Below are positions 17,393 to 26,883 of a stretch of DNA of 64,000 nt, in pieces. The notes below the pieces were generated by a model. It saw only the letters and a list, made by a program, of their open reading frames with translations. It did not search any database and was not told the origin of the DNA. This DNA is from Clostridia bacterium. Its GTDB lineage: Bacteria > Bacillota > Clostridia > Christensenellales > CAG-1252. Position 1 is the stretch's first letter. Each line of letters starts with the position of its first letter. The stretch lies in NCBI GenBank assembly GCA_024685775.1, contig JAIKVL010000025.1:18626-82625 (forward strand), in the 5' to 3' direction. The position numbers were made by a program, and so were the translations under genes.

Positions 17393-18722
17393 GGCGATCC
17401 TTTCCCTGCTGAAAGATAAAGCTCCGCTGTACTTGGTCGGTGGCGCCGTTCGGGACGAACTTCTGTCCTATCCCGTGTCCGACGTCGATCTTTGCGGTCC
17501 CCTCGCACCCGAAGAGCTGGAAAAAAAGCTCTGCGGGCTTTTTGCGTTTAAGGACGTAAATCCGAGGATCGGAACGGTCAAGATCTCGATGGGGAATGAG
17601 TTCTGCGAGTACACGCGCTTCCGCAGAGACAGCTATCCGATCTCTTCCGGGCGGCACACTCCTTCGGAAGTTACCTTCGTGGAGACCCTCGAAGAGGACG
17701 CGTTTCGCCGCGATTTTACGGTGAACGCCTTGTATAAAAGGCTTTCGGACGGCGCGCTTTTCGATCCGACGGGCGGGATGGACGATCTGAAAAACAAAGT
17801 AATCCGAACGACGCGCGAACCCGAAAAAGTGTTTTCGGAAGACGGGCTGCGACTGCTTCGCCTCGTCCGTTTCGCCGCTTCTTTGGGATTCGAGATCGAA
17901 GAAAAAACCTTCGCGGCGGCGAAAAAATTCGCGCCTCTTCTCGCGGATATTTCCCCCGAAAGGATCCGCGAAGAATTTATGAAGATCCTCGTCGCGGACG
18001 AGCGTTACGGCGTCCGCGGGGCGGTTTATCGCGCGCTCGAACTTATGCGCGAGCTCGGATTGTACGAATATTTTCTGCCCGAGTTGACCGAAGGAATCGG
18101 CGTTACGCAGAATTCGAAATACCATAAGTACGACGTCTATTATCACACTCTTCACACCGTCGCCGCCGCGCCGCCTCGGCTGCGTCTCGCCGCGCTTTTG
18201 CACGATATCGGGAAACCGCTTTGCGCTTGCAGGGACGGGAATATGTATCTGCACGCCGTGGAGAGCGCGGCGATCACGGAAAACGTGATGAAACGCCTGC
18301 GCTTTTCCAAAAAGGAGATCGCGTTCGTCAAAGAGATCGTCCGCTGGCATATGTTCGATTTCAACGGCGAGGCGGGAGAAAACAAGAAAAGACTGTACGT
18401 TCTTCGGGAATGGAACTACCTCGAAGATCTCGTCGCGATCAAAAACGCGGACAGCGTGGGGACTGGCTGTTTCACCGAAAACGTCTTCGCGAATCGTCTC
18501 ATCGAAATCAAAAATCAAATGAAAGAAGAAGGGGTCTTCCTGAGCGTAAAACAGCTTCCCGTTCGAGGGGGCGATCTCGCTCGGATCGGCGTGGAGGAAA
18601 ACCTTCGCGCCGCCGTCCTCGGCGAGCTGTTGGAAAGGCAGGCGATCCTCGGCGCGAAGCGGGATAAAGAGAGCCTGATGAAGCAGATCCCCGAGATCTT
18701 GAAAGAACTGAAAAGGAGATAA
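17391..18722 (+). CDS. cca: CCA tRNA nucleotidyltransferase with HD domain
   Basis: Adds or repairs the 3' CCA end of tRNAs. 443 residues. The class II nucleotidyltransferase head has LVGGAVRDELL (residues 15-25) and the metal-binding Asp pair DVD (31-33). RRDFTVNALYKRL, FDPTGGMDDLKNKVIRTT and the neck segment EDGLRLLRLVRFAASLGF follow. An HD phosphohydrolase-type domain sits in the C-terminal half (HTVAAAPPRLRLAALLHDIGK, about residues 253-275), as in Clostridia CCA enzymes. Start at 17391 lies nine bases after the tilS stop inside a possible coupling hairpin. Confidence 0.94.
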   Translation: MAILSLLKDKAPLYLVGGAVRDELLSYPVSDVDLCGPLAPEELEKKLCGLFAFKDVNPRIGTVKISMGNEFCEYTRFRRDSYPISSGRHTPSEVTFVETLEEDAFRRDFTVNALYKRLSDGALFDPTGGMDDLKNKVIRTTREPEKVFSEDGLRLLRLVRFAASLGFEIEEKTFAAAKKFAPLLADISPERIREEFMKILVADERYGVRGAVYRALELMRELGLYEYFLPELTEGIGVTQNSKYHKYDVYYHTLHTVAAAPPRLRLAALLHDIGKPLCACRDGNMYLHAVESAAITENVMKRLRFSKKEIAFVKEIVRWHMFDFNGEAGENKKRLYVLREWNYLEDLVAIKNADSVGTGCFTENVFANRLIEIKNQMKEEGVFLSVKQLPVRGGDLARIGVEENLRAAVLGELLERQAILGAKRDKESLMKQIPEILKELKRR

Positions 18723-18724
18723 AA

Positions 18725-19972
18725 ATGGAACTTGCGATCATTATTCTTTTATCGATCAACGTGATTCTGACCGGCGTTCTTTTGTTTGTCCTCGCGAGGA
18801 AAAAGGAAAGCGGCGTCGGCGAAAGGGAGATCGAGGAGATCGTCCGACGCGAAAGCGATTATCAAATCAAGACTCTGAACGGCGCGATCAACGGCATAAA
18901 TAACGCGACGCTGAACGCCGTCAAAATGGTCGCGGATACCCAAGGCGCGAGCAGCGAAAAATTTATGAATCATATCGCGCAAAACGCGGAACGGCAGGAC
19001 AAACGCCAGCAGGAATTTATGAATAACGTCGAGACGCATCTCGAAAATATGCGGACGACCATCGTTCGCACTCTTGCGGACGTTCGGCAGGAGAACGCGG
19101 CGGAGCTTGAAAAGATGCGTCAAGTCGTCGAAGAAAAGATGCAGTCCACGCTGACCGAGCGACTGAACGCATCGTTCGCTTTGATCGGAGAGCAGCTTGA
19201 CAAAGTCAAAGAAGGGCTCGGAGAGATGCGCAATTTGACCGAGGGCGTCACCGATCTCAAAAAAGTCCTCGGCGGCGTCAAGACCCGCGGCGTTTGGGGC
19301 GAGATCTCCCTCGGAAGCTTGATCGAAGAGGTTTTGTACTCCGAGCAATACGTCGTCAACGCGCAGATCGGAAGGAAGCGCGAAGCGGTCGAATTCGCCG
19401 TCGTCCTTCCCGGTAAAAACGAGGAAAAAGTTCTGCTTCCGATCGACGCGAAGTTCCCGCTCGAAGATTATCAGCGCCTCGTGGACGCGAGCGAAAACGG
19501 CGATAAGGAATTGATCACCGCCATGGGCGCCGCGCTCGAAAGACGCATTCGCGACGAGGCGAAGACGATCGCGGAAAAGTACGTCAAGCCGCCCGAGACC
19601 ACCGATTTCGCGGTGATGTATCTTCCGATCGAAGGGCTGTTCGCGGAAGTTACGAAGCGGCAGGGACTGCTCGAATCCATTCACGCAAAGTATCACGTCC
19701 TGATCGCGGGACCGACGACGCTCGCCGCTCTGCTGAACAGCTTGCAAGTCGGGTTCAAGACTCTCGCGATCCAAAAGCGCAGTCGCGAGATCTGGACGCT
19801 TTTAGCTTCTTTCCGCACCGAATTTACCCGCTTCGCGGATCTCCTCGAAGCGACGCAGAAGCATATGGACAAGGCGGCGGAAGGCATTCATTCCGCTTCG
19901 GATAAGACCTTCCAGATCCAAAAGAAACTCTCCAAGGTCGAGCTCATCGAGGAGCCGGGCGAAGAAAGCTGA
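18725..19972 (+). CDS. rmuC: DNA recombination protein RmuC
   Basis: 415 residues. One N-terminal membrane segment (about residues 2-25), a long coiled coil (about 30-170), then the RmuC domain with the signatures GVWGEISLGSLIEEVL, LPIDAKFPLEDYQRL, DFAVMYLPIEGLFAEV and GPTTLAALLNSLQVGFKTLAIQKRSREIW. RmuC limits inversions and some recombination events; the fold is nuclease-like (PD-(D/E)XK related) but no reaction is firmly assigned. It follows cca after two bases with an AAAGGAGA ribosome binding site. Confidence 0.95.
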   Translation: MELAIIILLSINVILTGVLLFVLARKKESGVGEREIEEIVRRESDYQIKTLNGAINGINNATLNAVKMVADTQGASSEKFMNHIAQNAERQDKRQQEFMNNVETHLENMRTTIVRTLADVRQENAAELEKMRQVVEEKMQSTLTERLNASFALIGEQLDKVKEGLGEMRNLTEGVTDLKKVLGGVKTRGVWGEISLGSLIEEVLYSEQYVVNAQIGRKREAVEFAVVLPGKNEEKVLLPIDAKFPLEDYQRLVDASENGDKELITAMGAALERRIRDEAKTIAEKYVKPPETTDFAVMYLPIEGLFAEVTKRQGLLESIHAKYHVLIAGPTTLAALLNSLQVGFKTLAIQKRSREIWTLLASFRTEFTRFADLLEATQKHMDKAAEGIHSASDKTFQIQKKLSKVELIEEPGEES

Positions 19973-19981
19973 AAGACTGTC

Positions 19982-20011
19982 TTGCGCTCTGTACGCGCGA
20001 TGTGATATAAT
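19982..20011 (+). promoter_or_regulatory. Promoter only 9 bases before the sensor kinase ATG
   Basis: TTGCGC at 19982-19987 and TATAAT at 20006-20011, spacer 18. The ATG at 20021 begins nine bases after the -10, so the transcript start would fall about three bases before it. Confidence 0.65.
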
Positions 20012-20020
20012 AGTAAAACA

Positions 20021-21376
20021 ATGAGTATAAAAAGAAAGCTGCTTTTAACGAATATTTTGATTTTCGCCGTGATGGTGCTTCTCGCTCTCGGCTATAATCT
20101 TTTCGCGAATGCGTTAAAAAACAAGTTTTCGATTATGGACACGACGCGGGAAGCGCTCGAACAGGCGTCCGTCGTTTTGACCGATTCTTCTTTGACGGAA
20201 AAGGAAAAAGCGGATAATCTCGACCAACTCGGTTACAGTTTTTCGATCTACGATCTGAACGGGAATCTTTTGAAAAAATTCGGCGGCTACGAGCTGAAAG
20301 GCTACACGTTTACGAGTACTTCGATGACTCCGAAGATCGTCATCTTTTCAAGCAAAGTCGTCCTCGAATCGAGGTCGGGGAGTAAATTCTACGCGGCGGT
20401 CAAGATCTCGTCGAGAGAAGCGAAGTTCAATTACCTCAACAGTCTCGCGATCACGATCATGATCTTCGTCTGCGGATTGGCGGTGTTTTTCGCCTGCTAT
20501 TATCAATACCACACGATCTTCCCCCCGCTGACCGTCCTTCGCGGCGGTTTGAAGCAAGTCGCGGCGGGCAATTACTCCTATCAGCTTCGCGGCGGCAAGC
20601 GAGACGAGATCGGCGCGGTCATCGGCGAATTCGAGATGATGCGGCAAAAGCTCGCGGATCTCGATCATCAGAAGTCCGAATTCGACCGCCAGAGAGGGGA
20701 GATCATCGCGGGTATTTCCCACGACCTCAAAACCCCGCTGACGACGATTCAAGGCTACACGAAAGGCTTGATGGACGGCGTCGCGAACACGCCCGCGAAA
20801 ACCGAGCGTTACCTGAAAACGATCTACGAGACGACCTTGACGATGAATACCCTCGTCAACCAACTGAACGATTTCTCGAAAATGGATATCGACACGATCG
20901 AGTACAGCTTCCGCGAGCGCGATCTCGTAAAGCTCATTCAGGACTTCGCGGCGATCAACGTCCCGATCTACGCGACCAAGGGTCTCCGTGTCGTTACCGA
21001 TTTTCCGTCCTATCCCGTGGAAGCGGATATCGATAAAGACCAGTTTCTCCGCGTCGTTCGAAACATTCTCGATAACAGCGTGAAGTACAAGACCAAGCCC
21101 GAGGGAGAAGCGCGGATCACGATCTATTCCGAAGACGGTCAAGCCGTCCTCGAAATTTCGGACGACGGCCCCGGCGTCTCTCCGCACGAGATCAAATATA
21201 TCTTCGAGAGTTATTACAGGGGCGATCCCTCCCGAACCAACCCGACGACGGGCAGCGGGCTCGGGCTTTCGATCGTAAAGACGATCATCACGGCGCACGA
21301 AGGAACGGTTTCCGCCGAAAACGACGGCGGTTTGAAAATCATCATCAAAATCCCCCAAAGGAGGAAAAGAAATTGA
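20021..21376 (+). CDS. Two-component sensor histidine kinase
   Basis: 451 residues. Membrane segments at about 8-30 and 142-165 enclose an extracytoplasmic sensor region of about 110 residues with no recognised domain (FSIYDLNGNLLKKFGGYEL suggests a small PAS/Cache-like fold). A HAMP-like linker (about 170-220) follows, then the HisKA H-box AGISHDLKTPLTTIQGY near residue 230, the N-box ILDNSVKYK, and G-boxes ISDDGPGVSPHEI and GSGLGLSIVKTII. Partner of the response regulator whose TTG start overlaps its stop. No Shine-Dalgarno precedes the ATG, see the leaderless finding. Signal unknown. Confidence 0.93.
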   Translation: MSIKRKLLLTNILIFAVMVLLALGYNLFANALKNKFSIMDTTREALEQASVVLTDSSLTEKEKADNLDQLGYSFSIYDLNGNLLKKFGGYELKGYTFTSTSMTPKIVIFSSKVVLESRSGSKFYAAVKISSREAKFNYLNSLAITIMIFVCGLAVFFACYYQYHTIFPPLTVLRGGLKQVAAGNYSYQLRGGKRDEIGAVIGEFEMMRQKLADLDHQKSEFDRQRGEIIAGISHDLKTPLTTIQGYTKGLMDGVANTPAKTERYLKTIYETTLTMNTLVNQLNDFSKMDIDTIEYSFRERDLVKLIQDFAAINVPIYATKGLRVVTDFPSYPVEADIDKDQFLRVVRNILDNSVKYKTKPEGEARITIYSEDGQAVLEISDDGPGVSPHEIKYIFESYYRGDPSRTNPTTGSGLGLSIVKTIITAHEGTVSAENDGGLKIIIKIPQRRKRN

Positions 21377-22056
21377 GAAGGATCTTAATTGTTGAGGACG
21401 AAAAGAACATCGCGGAAATCGAGCGCGACTACTTGGAGCTCGACGGCTTCGAGGTCGTGATCGAAAACAACGGCGCCGCGGGCAAAGAACGCGCGATCAA
21501 AGAGGACTTCGATCTCGTCATTCTGGACATTATGCTCCCGGATACGGACGGCTTCGAGATCTGCCGCGCGCTCCGCAAGGAGAAAGACGTCCCGATCCTA
21601 ATGGTAACGGCGAAAGTCGCCAGCATCGATAAGGTTCGTGGGCTCGGCATCGGCGCGGACGATTATATCGTAAAGCCTTTCGATCCCGCCGAACTCGTCG
21701 CGCGCGTAAAAGCCCATATTTCCCGCTACGAGCGGATCAAAGGGAACGTGCAGGAGAAGGGCGTGGATATCGAGTACAGAGACCTCGTCATCAAACCCCT
21801 TTCGAGAAGAGTCTTCTATAAGAAAGAAGAAGTCTTCCTGACCGCGAAGGAATTCGATCTCCTCTATTTCCTCGCGAGCAATCCGAACGTCGTCTTCCGC
21901 AAGGAAACGATCTTCGATAAGGTTTGGGGCGTGGATAGCTTCGGCGACGCGGGCACCGTCGTCGTCCACCTGACGCACATCCGCGATAAGATCCCGATGG
22001 ATTATATCGAGACGGTCAGAGGCGTCGGCTATCGTTTCAGCATGCAAGCGGAATAA
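21373..22056 (+). CDS. OmpR-family response regulator
   Basis: 227 residues. Receiver domain with acidic pocket (VEDEKN), phospho-acceptor Asp near residue 52 (VILDIMLPDTDG), the Thr/Lys switch residues in MVTAKV and YIVKPFDPAELVARV. A C-terminal winged helix (LTAKEFDLLYFLASNPNVVFRKETIFDKVWG, HLTHIRDKI, IETVRGVGYRF) marks the OmpR/PhoB class. Start is a TTG at 21373 that overlaps the kinase stop (TTGA); GGAGGAAAAG lies seven bases before it. Confidence 0.94.
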   Translation: MRRILIVEDEKNIAEIERDYLELDGFEVVIENNGAAGKERAIKEDFDLVILDIMLPDTDGFEICRALRKEKDVPILMVTAKVASIDKVRGLGIGADDYIVKPFDPAELVARVKAHISRYERIKGNVQEKGVDIEYRDLVIKPLSRRVFYKKEEVFLTAKEFDLLYFLASNPNVVFRKETIFDKVWGVDSFGDAGTVVVHLTHIRDKIPMDYIETVRGVGYRFSMQAE

Positions 22057-22058
22057 AA

Positions 22059-22778
22059 ATGTTTCTCGGCGATTATCATATCCACACAAAGTTCAGCGAC
22101 GGAAGAGATTCCGTCCTCGAAGTCGCCTTCGAAGCGCAGCGAAAAGGGCTTTCGGAGATCGCGATCACCGATCACGGGTTTCATATCCCGACGATGAGTT
22201 ACGAAAAATTTCTGAAAGCGAAAAAGGCCTGCCGCGAAGCCGAAGAAAAGACCGGGATCAAGGTCTATGCGGGTGTGGAAGCGAATATTATTTCGACCGA
22301 CGGAGATCTGGACGTTCCGTTCGAGAAGCTCCCCGAGATCGAATATCTGATCGCCGGATTTCATAAGTTTGCGATCCCGAAGAACGTAAGGTCCTTTTTC
22401 GAGGCTTACGCCGTAACGTATTTCAACGGGATGTTTAAGACGAGCGAAAAAGCGATCCGTAGAAACACGCGGGCGCTTATGAACGTCATAGAGAGATACC
22501 CCGTCCGCGCGCTCGCTCATATCAACCATTCTTTGAAGGTGGACGTGTACCAAGTCGCGTCGGCTTGCCGCGAGAAGGGCGTCCTCGTCGAACTCAACGC
22601 GAAACACCTTTCCGATTTGGACGGTGAATGGGAAGCGCTGATCGACAGCGGCGCGGATTTCGTCTTGAATTCGGACGCGCATCGTTTGTCCGCCGTGGGA
22701 GATCTCTCCGCGGCGCTTGAAAAAGTCTTGGCGCAAGGGATCGAAAAGGAAAGGATCGTCAATTATATCGGAGAATAG
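22059..22778 (+). CDS. PHP-domain phosphoesterase-type protein
   Basis: 239 residues of the PHP superfamily (YcdX / histidinol-phosphatase-like). Metal ligands seen: DYHIHTKFSDG (residues 5-15), ITDHGFH, the Glu in VYAGVEANII, AHINH, and NSDAHRLS near the C-terminus. The active-site set is complete, so it is probably an active metal-dependent phosphatase or phosphodiesterase; the substrate cannot be told. It begins two bases after the response regulator stop and continues into the next gene, so it belongs to the same operon. Confidence 0.85.
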   Translation: MFLGDYHIHTKFSDGRDSVLEVAFEAQRKGLSEIAITDHGFHIPTMSYEKFLKAKKACREAEEKTGIKVYAGVEANIISTDGDLDVPFEKLPEIEYLIAGFHKFAIPKNVRSFFEAYAVTYFNGMFKTSEKAIRRNTRALMNVIERYPVRALAHINHSLKVDVYQVASACREKGVLVELNAKHLSDLDGEWEALIDSGADFVLNSDAHRLSAVGDLSAALEKVLAQGIEKERIVNYIGE

Positions 22779-22780
22779 TT

Positions 22781-23617
22781 ATGCCGCGACATTTCACTCA
22801 CTATTATTTTTCCCAAAACCTCGTCGAAGACGCGTCCTACGCGATCTCCGCCATCGTGGGCTTATACCCCGACGCCTTTTTGCTCGGTTCGCTCGGCGCC
22901 GATCTTTTTTCGGAAAAGGCGCATAAGGAGCGCTTGAAGGACGCGGACCCCATCCAGCTTTTCGGCGTTACGGCGCATCATATTTTCAAAAACGGTTCCA
23001 AGTGTCAGCTTTCCTATATGCTCGGTTTTACCGCGCATTTCGCGCTCGAACGGGCGGCGGATCCTTTCGTCTCCTACTTCGAGAAGAACGGCGTGAACGG
23101 GTATTTCGGCGGCGCGAATGAGAAAAAGAGCGCGAAAGAGATCGAGATCGGGATCGACCGCCATATCGTCCGCGACTATCTCGGAATGAAAAAAGCTTTG
23201 ACCCTCGTGGACGATTTCAAAGTCCGTAAAGAGGTCTTCGAGGAGGTCGCGGATCTGTACGTCGACGTGATCAACGACGTGGCGGATCTTTATCTGAATC
23301 GCCGCAAGACTCTTTTGATCCTCGAAAGCGTAAAAGCCGATATCCCCTTGGCGGAAGGGCTCGGACGCATCGACTACATGAACCGCGAGAATCGCGAGTG
23401 GGTCGCCTACACGGGCGAAAAAACCGCGCTTTCTTTCGACGAACTGATGAAAGAGCAGACCCCCGTCGCTTACGAGCTTTTGGTCGAATACATGAAAATG
23501 GCGAGGAGTAATCAGCAGCCGAACGAAGCGTTGTTCGCGCTTCGCGAAGAAGAAAAGGAGAGCGAAGAGGCTCACCCGATCGAAGAAACGCCGATCTCGG
23601 GCGTCGAGGAGAATTGA
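22781..23617 (+). CDS. Zinc-dependent phospholipase C-like protein
   Basis: 278 residues. The N-terminal part resembles the zinc-dependent phospholipase C family found in Clostridia: MPRHFTHYYFSQ, LLGSLGADLF, VTAHHIFKNGSK, MLGFTAHFALERAADPFVSYF, then IDRHIVRDYL, giving the spaced His/Asp residues expected for a zinc site. No signal peptide, so cytoplasmic. The C-terminus is acidic (EEEKESEEAHPIEET). It ends the two-component operon. Enzymatic activity is inferred only. Confidence 0.7.
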   Translation: MPRHFTHYYFSQNLVEDASYAISAIVGLYPDAFLLGSLGADLFSEKAHKERLKDADPIQLFGVTAHHIFKNGSKCQLSYMLGFTAHFALERAADPFVSYFEKNGVNGYFGGANEKKSAKEIEIGIDRHIVRDYLGMKKALTLVDDFKVRKEVFEEVADLYVDVINDVADLYLNRRKTLLILESVKADIPLAEGLGRIDYMNRENREWVAYTGEKTALSFDELMKEQTPVAYELLVEYMKMARSNQQPNEALFALREEEKESEEAHPIEETPISGVEEN

Positions 23618-23619
23618 GT

Positions 23620-25245
23620 ATGAAAAAAATTGTGATTCTGTTGATTGCCGTCGCGGCGCTTATTTGCCTGTTTGCGGCGTGTGAGGAGGGCGGCGGCGCG
23701 AAAGTCGAGATAACGACGTCGAAGTCGGGAACGATCAACGTTTCCGTTTTTGCGCAGGACGTTCCCGCGGATAAACAAGACAAAGCGAACACGCTGACAC
23801 CGACCGTCACTTTGAATGAAAAGCAGATCACGGACGACGGCAAAGGGTTGTATCGCATAAACTTTGACACAAGCGGCGAAGGCACGGTGTCCGTTGATTC
23901 AACTACCGTGCAGACAGGAGCTTTCGTGACCGCGCAAGCGGGCACAACCGTGACCGTCAACGTGGCTCCCGCAAACGAATGGAAACTTAATGTATGTATG
24001 TTGGATTGGGAAGTCGTTGAGTCTTCGACTTTCGTTATGCCGGATCACGACGTCACTTTCTTAGTCTCGTTTGTTTCAAAACGCCACTCGGTTTCGCTTG
24101 GCGGAAGCGGAGGTAGATATATAATCACCGAAAGATCGGATGCGGTTGAAGGAACGACTGTTGAGTTTTCAATAAACGAAGCGGATCTCTCAACCGACGG
24201 GTGGTATTATGAAGACGAAGACGTCTTTGTTGAATCATCGGTAGAAGACGAGATGGGCAACCGTGAACGCGTCAACGTTCAAAAGGTTGGTGAAAACAGA
24301 TTCCGTTTCGTTATGCCTACTTTCGATTGCAATATCGTAATGAACAGACGTGACTTCGGAAAAGTGGCAGGCGTTTATTTCTCAAAGCGCAATGCCAATG
24401 ACCAACTGGATCAAATATACGAAAACGAAATCGCAAACTATATCACTTATACGCTCACGATGGACAATGAGACGATTGAATTGAACACCCGTATAAAACG
24501 ACACGTTGCGACGCTCAACATAACCTATCTCAATCCACTCTATGAAGTCGAAGACGTACGCTGGGACAGCAGAACAAATTCGACGACAAAGGTTGACGAC
24601 AGACATTATACCTTTACTGTCGGCTACTCACATTTGCTTGTCATCTTAAAAGACAAAGAAGTGCCGAGTGGCTCGCACGCGATCACCGTAAATAATCCCG
24701 AACACGGAACGATCGCGGCTGATAAAGCGTATGCGGAAGCGGGGGAAACGGTGACCGTGACCGTCACGCCCGACGAAAACTATCATCTTGCCACGCTGCA
24801 ATATTCCTATGAAACCGACGTTTGGAACGATATCGCAGAGCAAAACGGCGCGTACGTTTTCACGATGCCCGACGCGGACGTGACGCTGCGAGCGACTTTT
24901 GATAATACTCCCGTGACATCGGGGAATTTGCATATATACGTTCAAGGTTTGGTCGGTGATGAAAACGAGTATTCTCTGTCGGGAGTTTTCAGCGAGATCA
25001 GATGGGTCGATTCAAAGGAAAACCAAGAGATTATCCGCGAAATACCCGATTCTATGACGGTGCCCGTTGAGATCGGAACTCTGAATTTTTGGTATTGGAT
25101 CAACGAAGAATATCAGTGTTTGGGCGTCTATTTCCGCAACAACAACGTTTTAACCGCAGATTACGGAGATTACGGTCGAGCGGAATTTGATGTGCAGGAA
25201 GGCGATTTGAACGGGAATCTCGTTTTCGTCGTTGCGCTTAAATAA
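23620..25245 (+). CDS. Lipoprotein with divergent InlB B-repeat-like modules
   Basis: 541 residues from ATG 23620. Signal peptide with lipobox-like LFAAC (Cys near residue 19). The body contains several copies of a beta-rich module that ends in FVMPDHDVTF, FVMPTFDCNIVM or FTMPDADVTLRATF, the pattern of divergent InlB B-repeat (Listeria-Bacteroides type) surface proteins; the clearest is ITVNNPEHGTIAADKAY...GETVTVTVTP. The gene is richer in A+T and uses rarer codons (ACA, GTT, TTG) than its neighbours, which fits a fast-evolving or acquired surface gene. ATG 23620 is chosen over an upstream TTG within the stop of the previous gene. Ligand and role unknown. Confidence 0.72.
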   Translation: MKKIVILLIAVAALICLFAACEEGGGAKVEITTSKSGTINVSVFAQDVPADKQDKANTLTPTVTLNEKQITDDGKGLYRINFDTSGEGTVSVDSTTVQTGAFVTAQAGTTVTVNVAPANEWKLNVCMLDWEVVESSTFVMPDHDVTFLVSFVSKRHSVSLGGSGGRYIITERSDAVEGTTVEFSINEADLSTDGWYYEDEDVFVESSVEDEMGNRERVNVQKVGENRFRFVMPTFDCNIVMNRRDFGKVAGVYFSKRNANDQLDQIYENEIANYITYTLTMDNETIELNTRIKRHVATLNITYLNPLYEVEDVRWDSRTNSTTKVDDRHYTFTVGYSHLLVILKDKEVPSGSHAITVNNPEHGTIAADKAYAEAGETVTVTVTPDENYHLATLQYSYETDVWNDIAEQNGAYVFTMPDADVTLRATFDNTPVTSGNLHIYVQGLVGDENEYSLSGVFSEIRWVDSKENQEIIREIPDSMTVPVEIGTLNFWYWINEEYQCLGVYFRNNNVLTADYGDYGRAEFDVQEGDLNGNLVFVVALK

Positions 25246-25259
25246 TTGAGAGGTGAGTT

Positions 25260-26771
25260 ATGAAAACCATTGGAAAAAAATCTTTATTTATCATTCCGAT
25301 CGCAGCGGTGCTGATGCTGTCCGTGCTTTGCGTTTGGCTGGCTCCGTCGATCGCTTTCGCCGCGACCAAGACGACGATGACGCGGCAGGGCGATTCCGTT
25401 TGGTTCGGCTATTATCCGCAGACCAAAGCGACGGACGATGAACTCTCGAAAATGAGCGCAACGCCGGACGAAAACGGCTACTATACCTCGGGCAAAAATA
25501 AGTTCGTCAAAGTGACGAGCGCAAATCCGCAGTTCCACACGGAAACGGCGGATACGGATTATATCCCCTTTGACGACGAAACGCAGCCCGTTCCCGGCGC
25601 GACCTACTATTTCAAGCTCGAACCCATCGAATGGAACGTTATGGTGGACGATGAGGGGAATAACACCGTCAAGCTCGTTTCCAAGTATTATCTCGACACG
25701 CACGCTTGGCTGACGCAGTACGAAAACGCCGGCTATTGGTCGACCTTTCATAACACGATGGAGGGCGTCCCCGAAAACACCCCCGCGAACGGCTGGCGTT
25801 ACAGTGAGATCCGCGCTTGGCTGAACGGAGATTTCCTGAACACCGCTTTTACCGAGGCGGAGCAAAAGAGCATTTACGTCTTTGCGAATAAAAACACGAT
25901 CGACTATCGCTCGGATGACGAATCGACGATCGTAAACGACTATATCGCCGTCGGCAACCGCGAGGATTACGACGCGGCGGGAAATAACGGCAGACCCACC
26001 GATTACGCGATCGTCAAGGGCGCGACTTGGTGCTATAATAAAGACCATATTTATTATTGGGTCAACAGTTCTTTCCAGAACTTCGGGCAGGATACCGTAA
26101 GGCTGTATCGCCACGACGAGCACGAAAAGTGCGCGAGAGTGGAATCCGTCGAAGCCGTTCGCCCGATCATGTACGTCAAGCGCGGCGACGCGAAGATCCT
26201 TGCGACAGCTACGCAAAAAGAAGAAAAACAAGCGAACTTGCTTTTGATCTTCGGGATCATTATCACCGTGATCGGCGCGGCAGCGGCGGTGCCGATTATG
26301 GTCATCACGAGCGCAAGATACAAAAAACTCCCCGCCGAACAGCAAAAGGGCAAATTCCCCTATAAAAAGCACGAAGTACCTATGATCGCCATCGGTCTCG
26401 TCCTTTTGATCGGCGGACTTTTGATGATCTTCCTTCCGATCGCGATCAACGGCGGAGGGATCGGCGTCAGTAAGCTGAAACCCGGGATCTACGTTCAGGA
26501 CTATACGGTAGCGCAGAGCGGAAACGTCGCTTTTCTCGGGAAAAACGCTTATAAGGTCAATGCCGACGGAACGTATCAATTCGCCGCAGTTTATGACGGC
26601 GCAGGCTCGGTTTGGGACGTCGGCGGCACTTGGTCGCAAAGCGGCTCGAAAGTAACCTTTAAAGGAAAAGCGAATCCGATGTATCCGAATGGATACACGG
26701 TCAACGCGACCGTTATGGACGGCGGAACCTCGTTCGGAAATTCGGGACAAAAATTTAAGTTGATCTCTTAG
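25260..26771 (+). CDS. DUF6273-type membrane-anchored protein
   Basis: 503 residues. Signal peptide or first membrane segment at about 8-33 ending in AFAAT. The external part has a DUF6273-like domain: WFGYYPQTKATDDEL, EPIEWNVMVDDEG, then WRYSEIRAWLNGDFLNTAFTEAEQ and VRPIMYV; this fold (sulfatase-modifying/lectin-like) occurs in many gut Clostridia surface proteins. Two membrane helices follow at about 325-350 and 375-400, and a C-terminal beta-rich domain (KPGIYVQDYTVAQSGNVAF...) of about 95 residues that resembles a lipocalin-like module. It lies 14 bases after the repeat lipoprotein with GAGAGGTG as ribosome binding site, so the two may be co-expressed. Function unknown. Confidence 0.7.
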   Translation: MKTIGKKSLFIIPIAAVLMLSVLCVWLAPSIAFAATKTTMTRQGDSVWFGYYPQTKATDDELSKMSATPDENGYYTSGKNKFVKVTSANPQFHTETADTDYIPFDDETQPVPGATYYFKLEPIEWNVMVDDEGNNTVKLVSKYYLDTHAWLTQYENAGYWSTFHNTMEGVPENTPANGWRYSEIRAWLNGDFLNTAFTEAEQKSIYVFANKNTIDYRSDDESTIVNDYIAVGNREDYDAAGNNGRPTDYAIVKGATWCYNKDHIYYWVNSSFQNFGQDTVRLYRHDEHEKCARVESVEAVRPIMYVKRGDAKILATATQKEEKQANLLLIFGIIITVIGAAAAVPIMVITSARYKKLPAEQQKGKFPYKKHEVPMIAIGLVLLIGGLLMIFLPIAINGGGIGVSKLKPGIYVQDYTVAQSGNVAFLGKNAYKVNADGTYQFAAVYDGAGSVWDVGGTWSQSGSKVTFKGKANPMYPNGYTVNATVMDGGTSFGNSGQKFKLIS

Positions 26772-26821
26772 CGAGCGCGACGAGCGCGGATAGCGGCGCT
26801 TATGCTTTCGGAAAACAAAAC

Positions 26822-26849
26822 CGCACGGACGACCGTCCGTGCGATTTTT
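26822..26849 (+). terminator. Terminator after the DUF6273 gene
   Basis: Nine-base stem CGCACGGAC/GTCCGTGCG with a GACC loop, then ATTTTT. Confidence 0.85.
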
Positions 26850-26883
26850 CGTAAATCGGAATAATCGATCGTTTTTTTTCGAT

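Noticed and set aside
16101..18518. 805-codon open frame on the minus strand over tilS and cca
   Set aside because: Spans two well-identified genes in antisense; no start signals and no domain.
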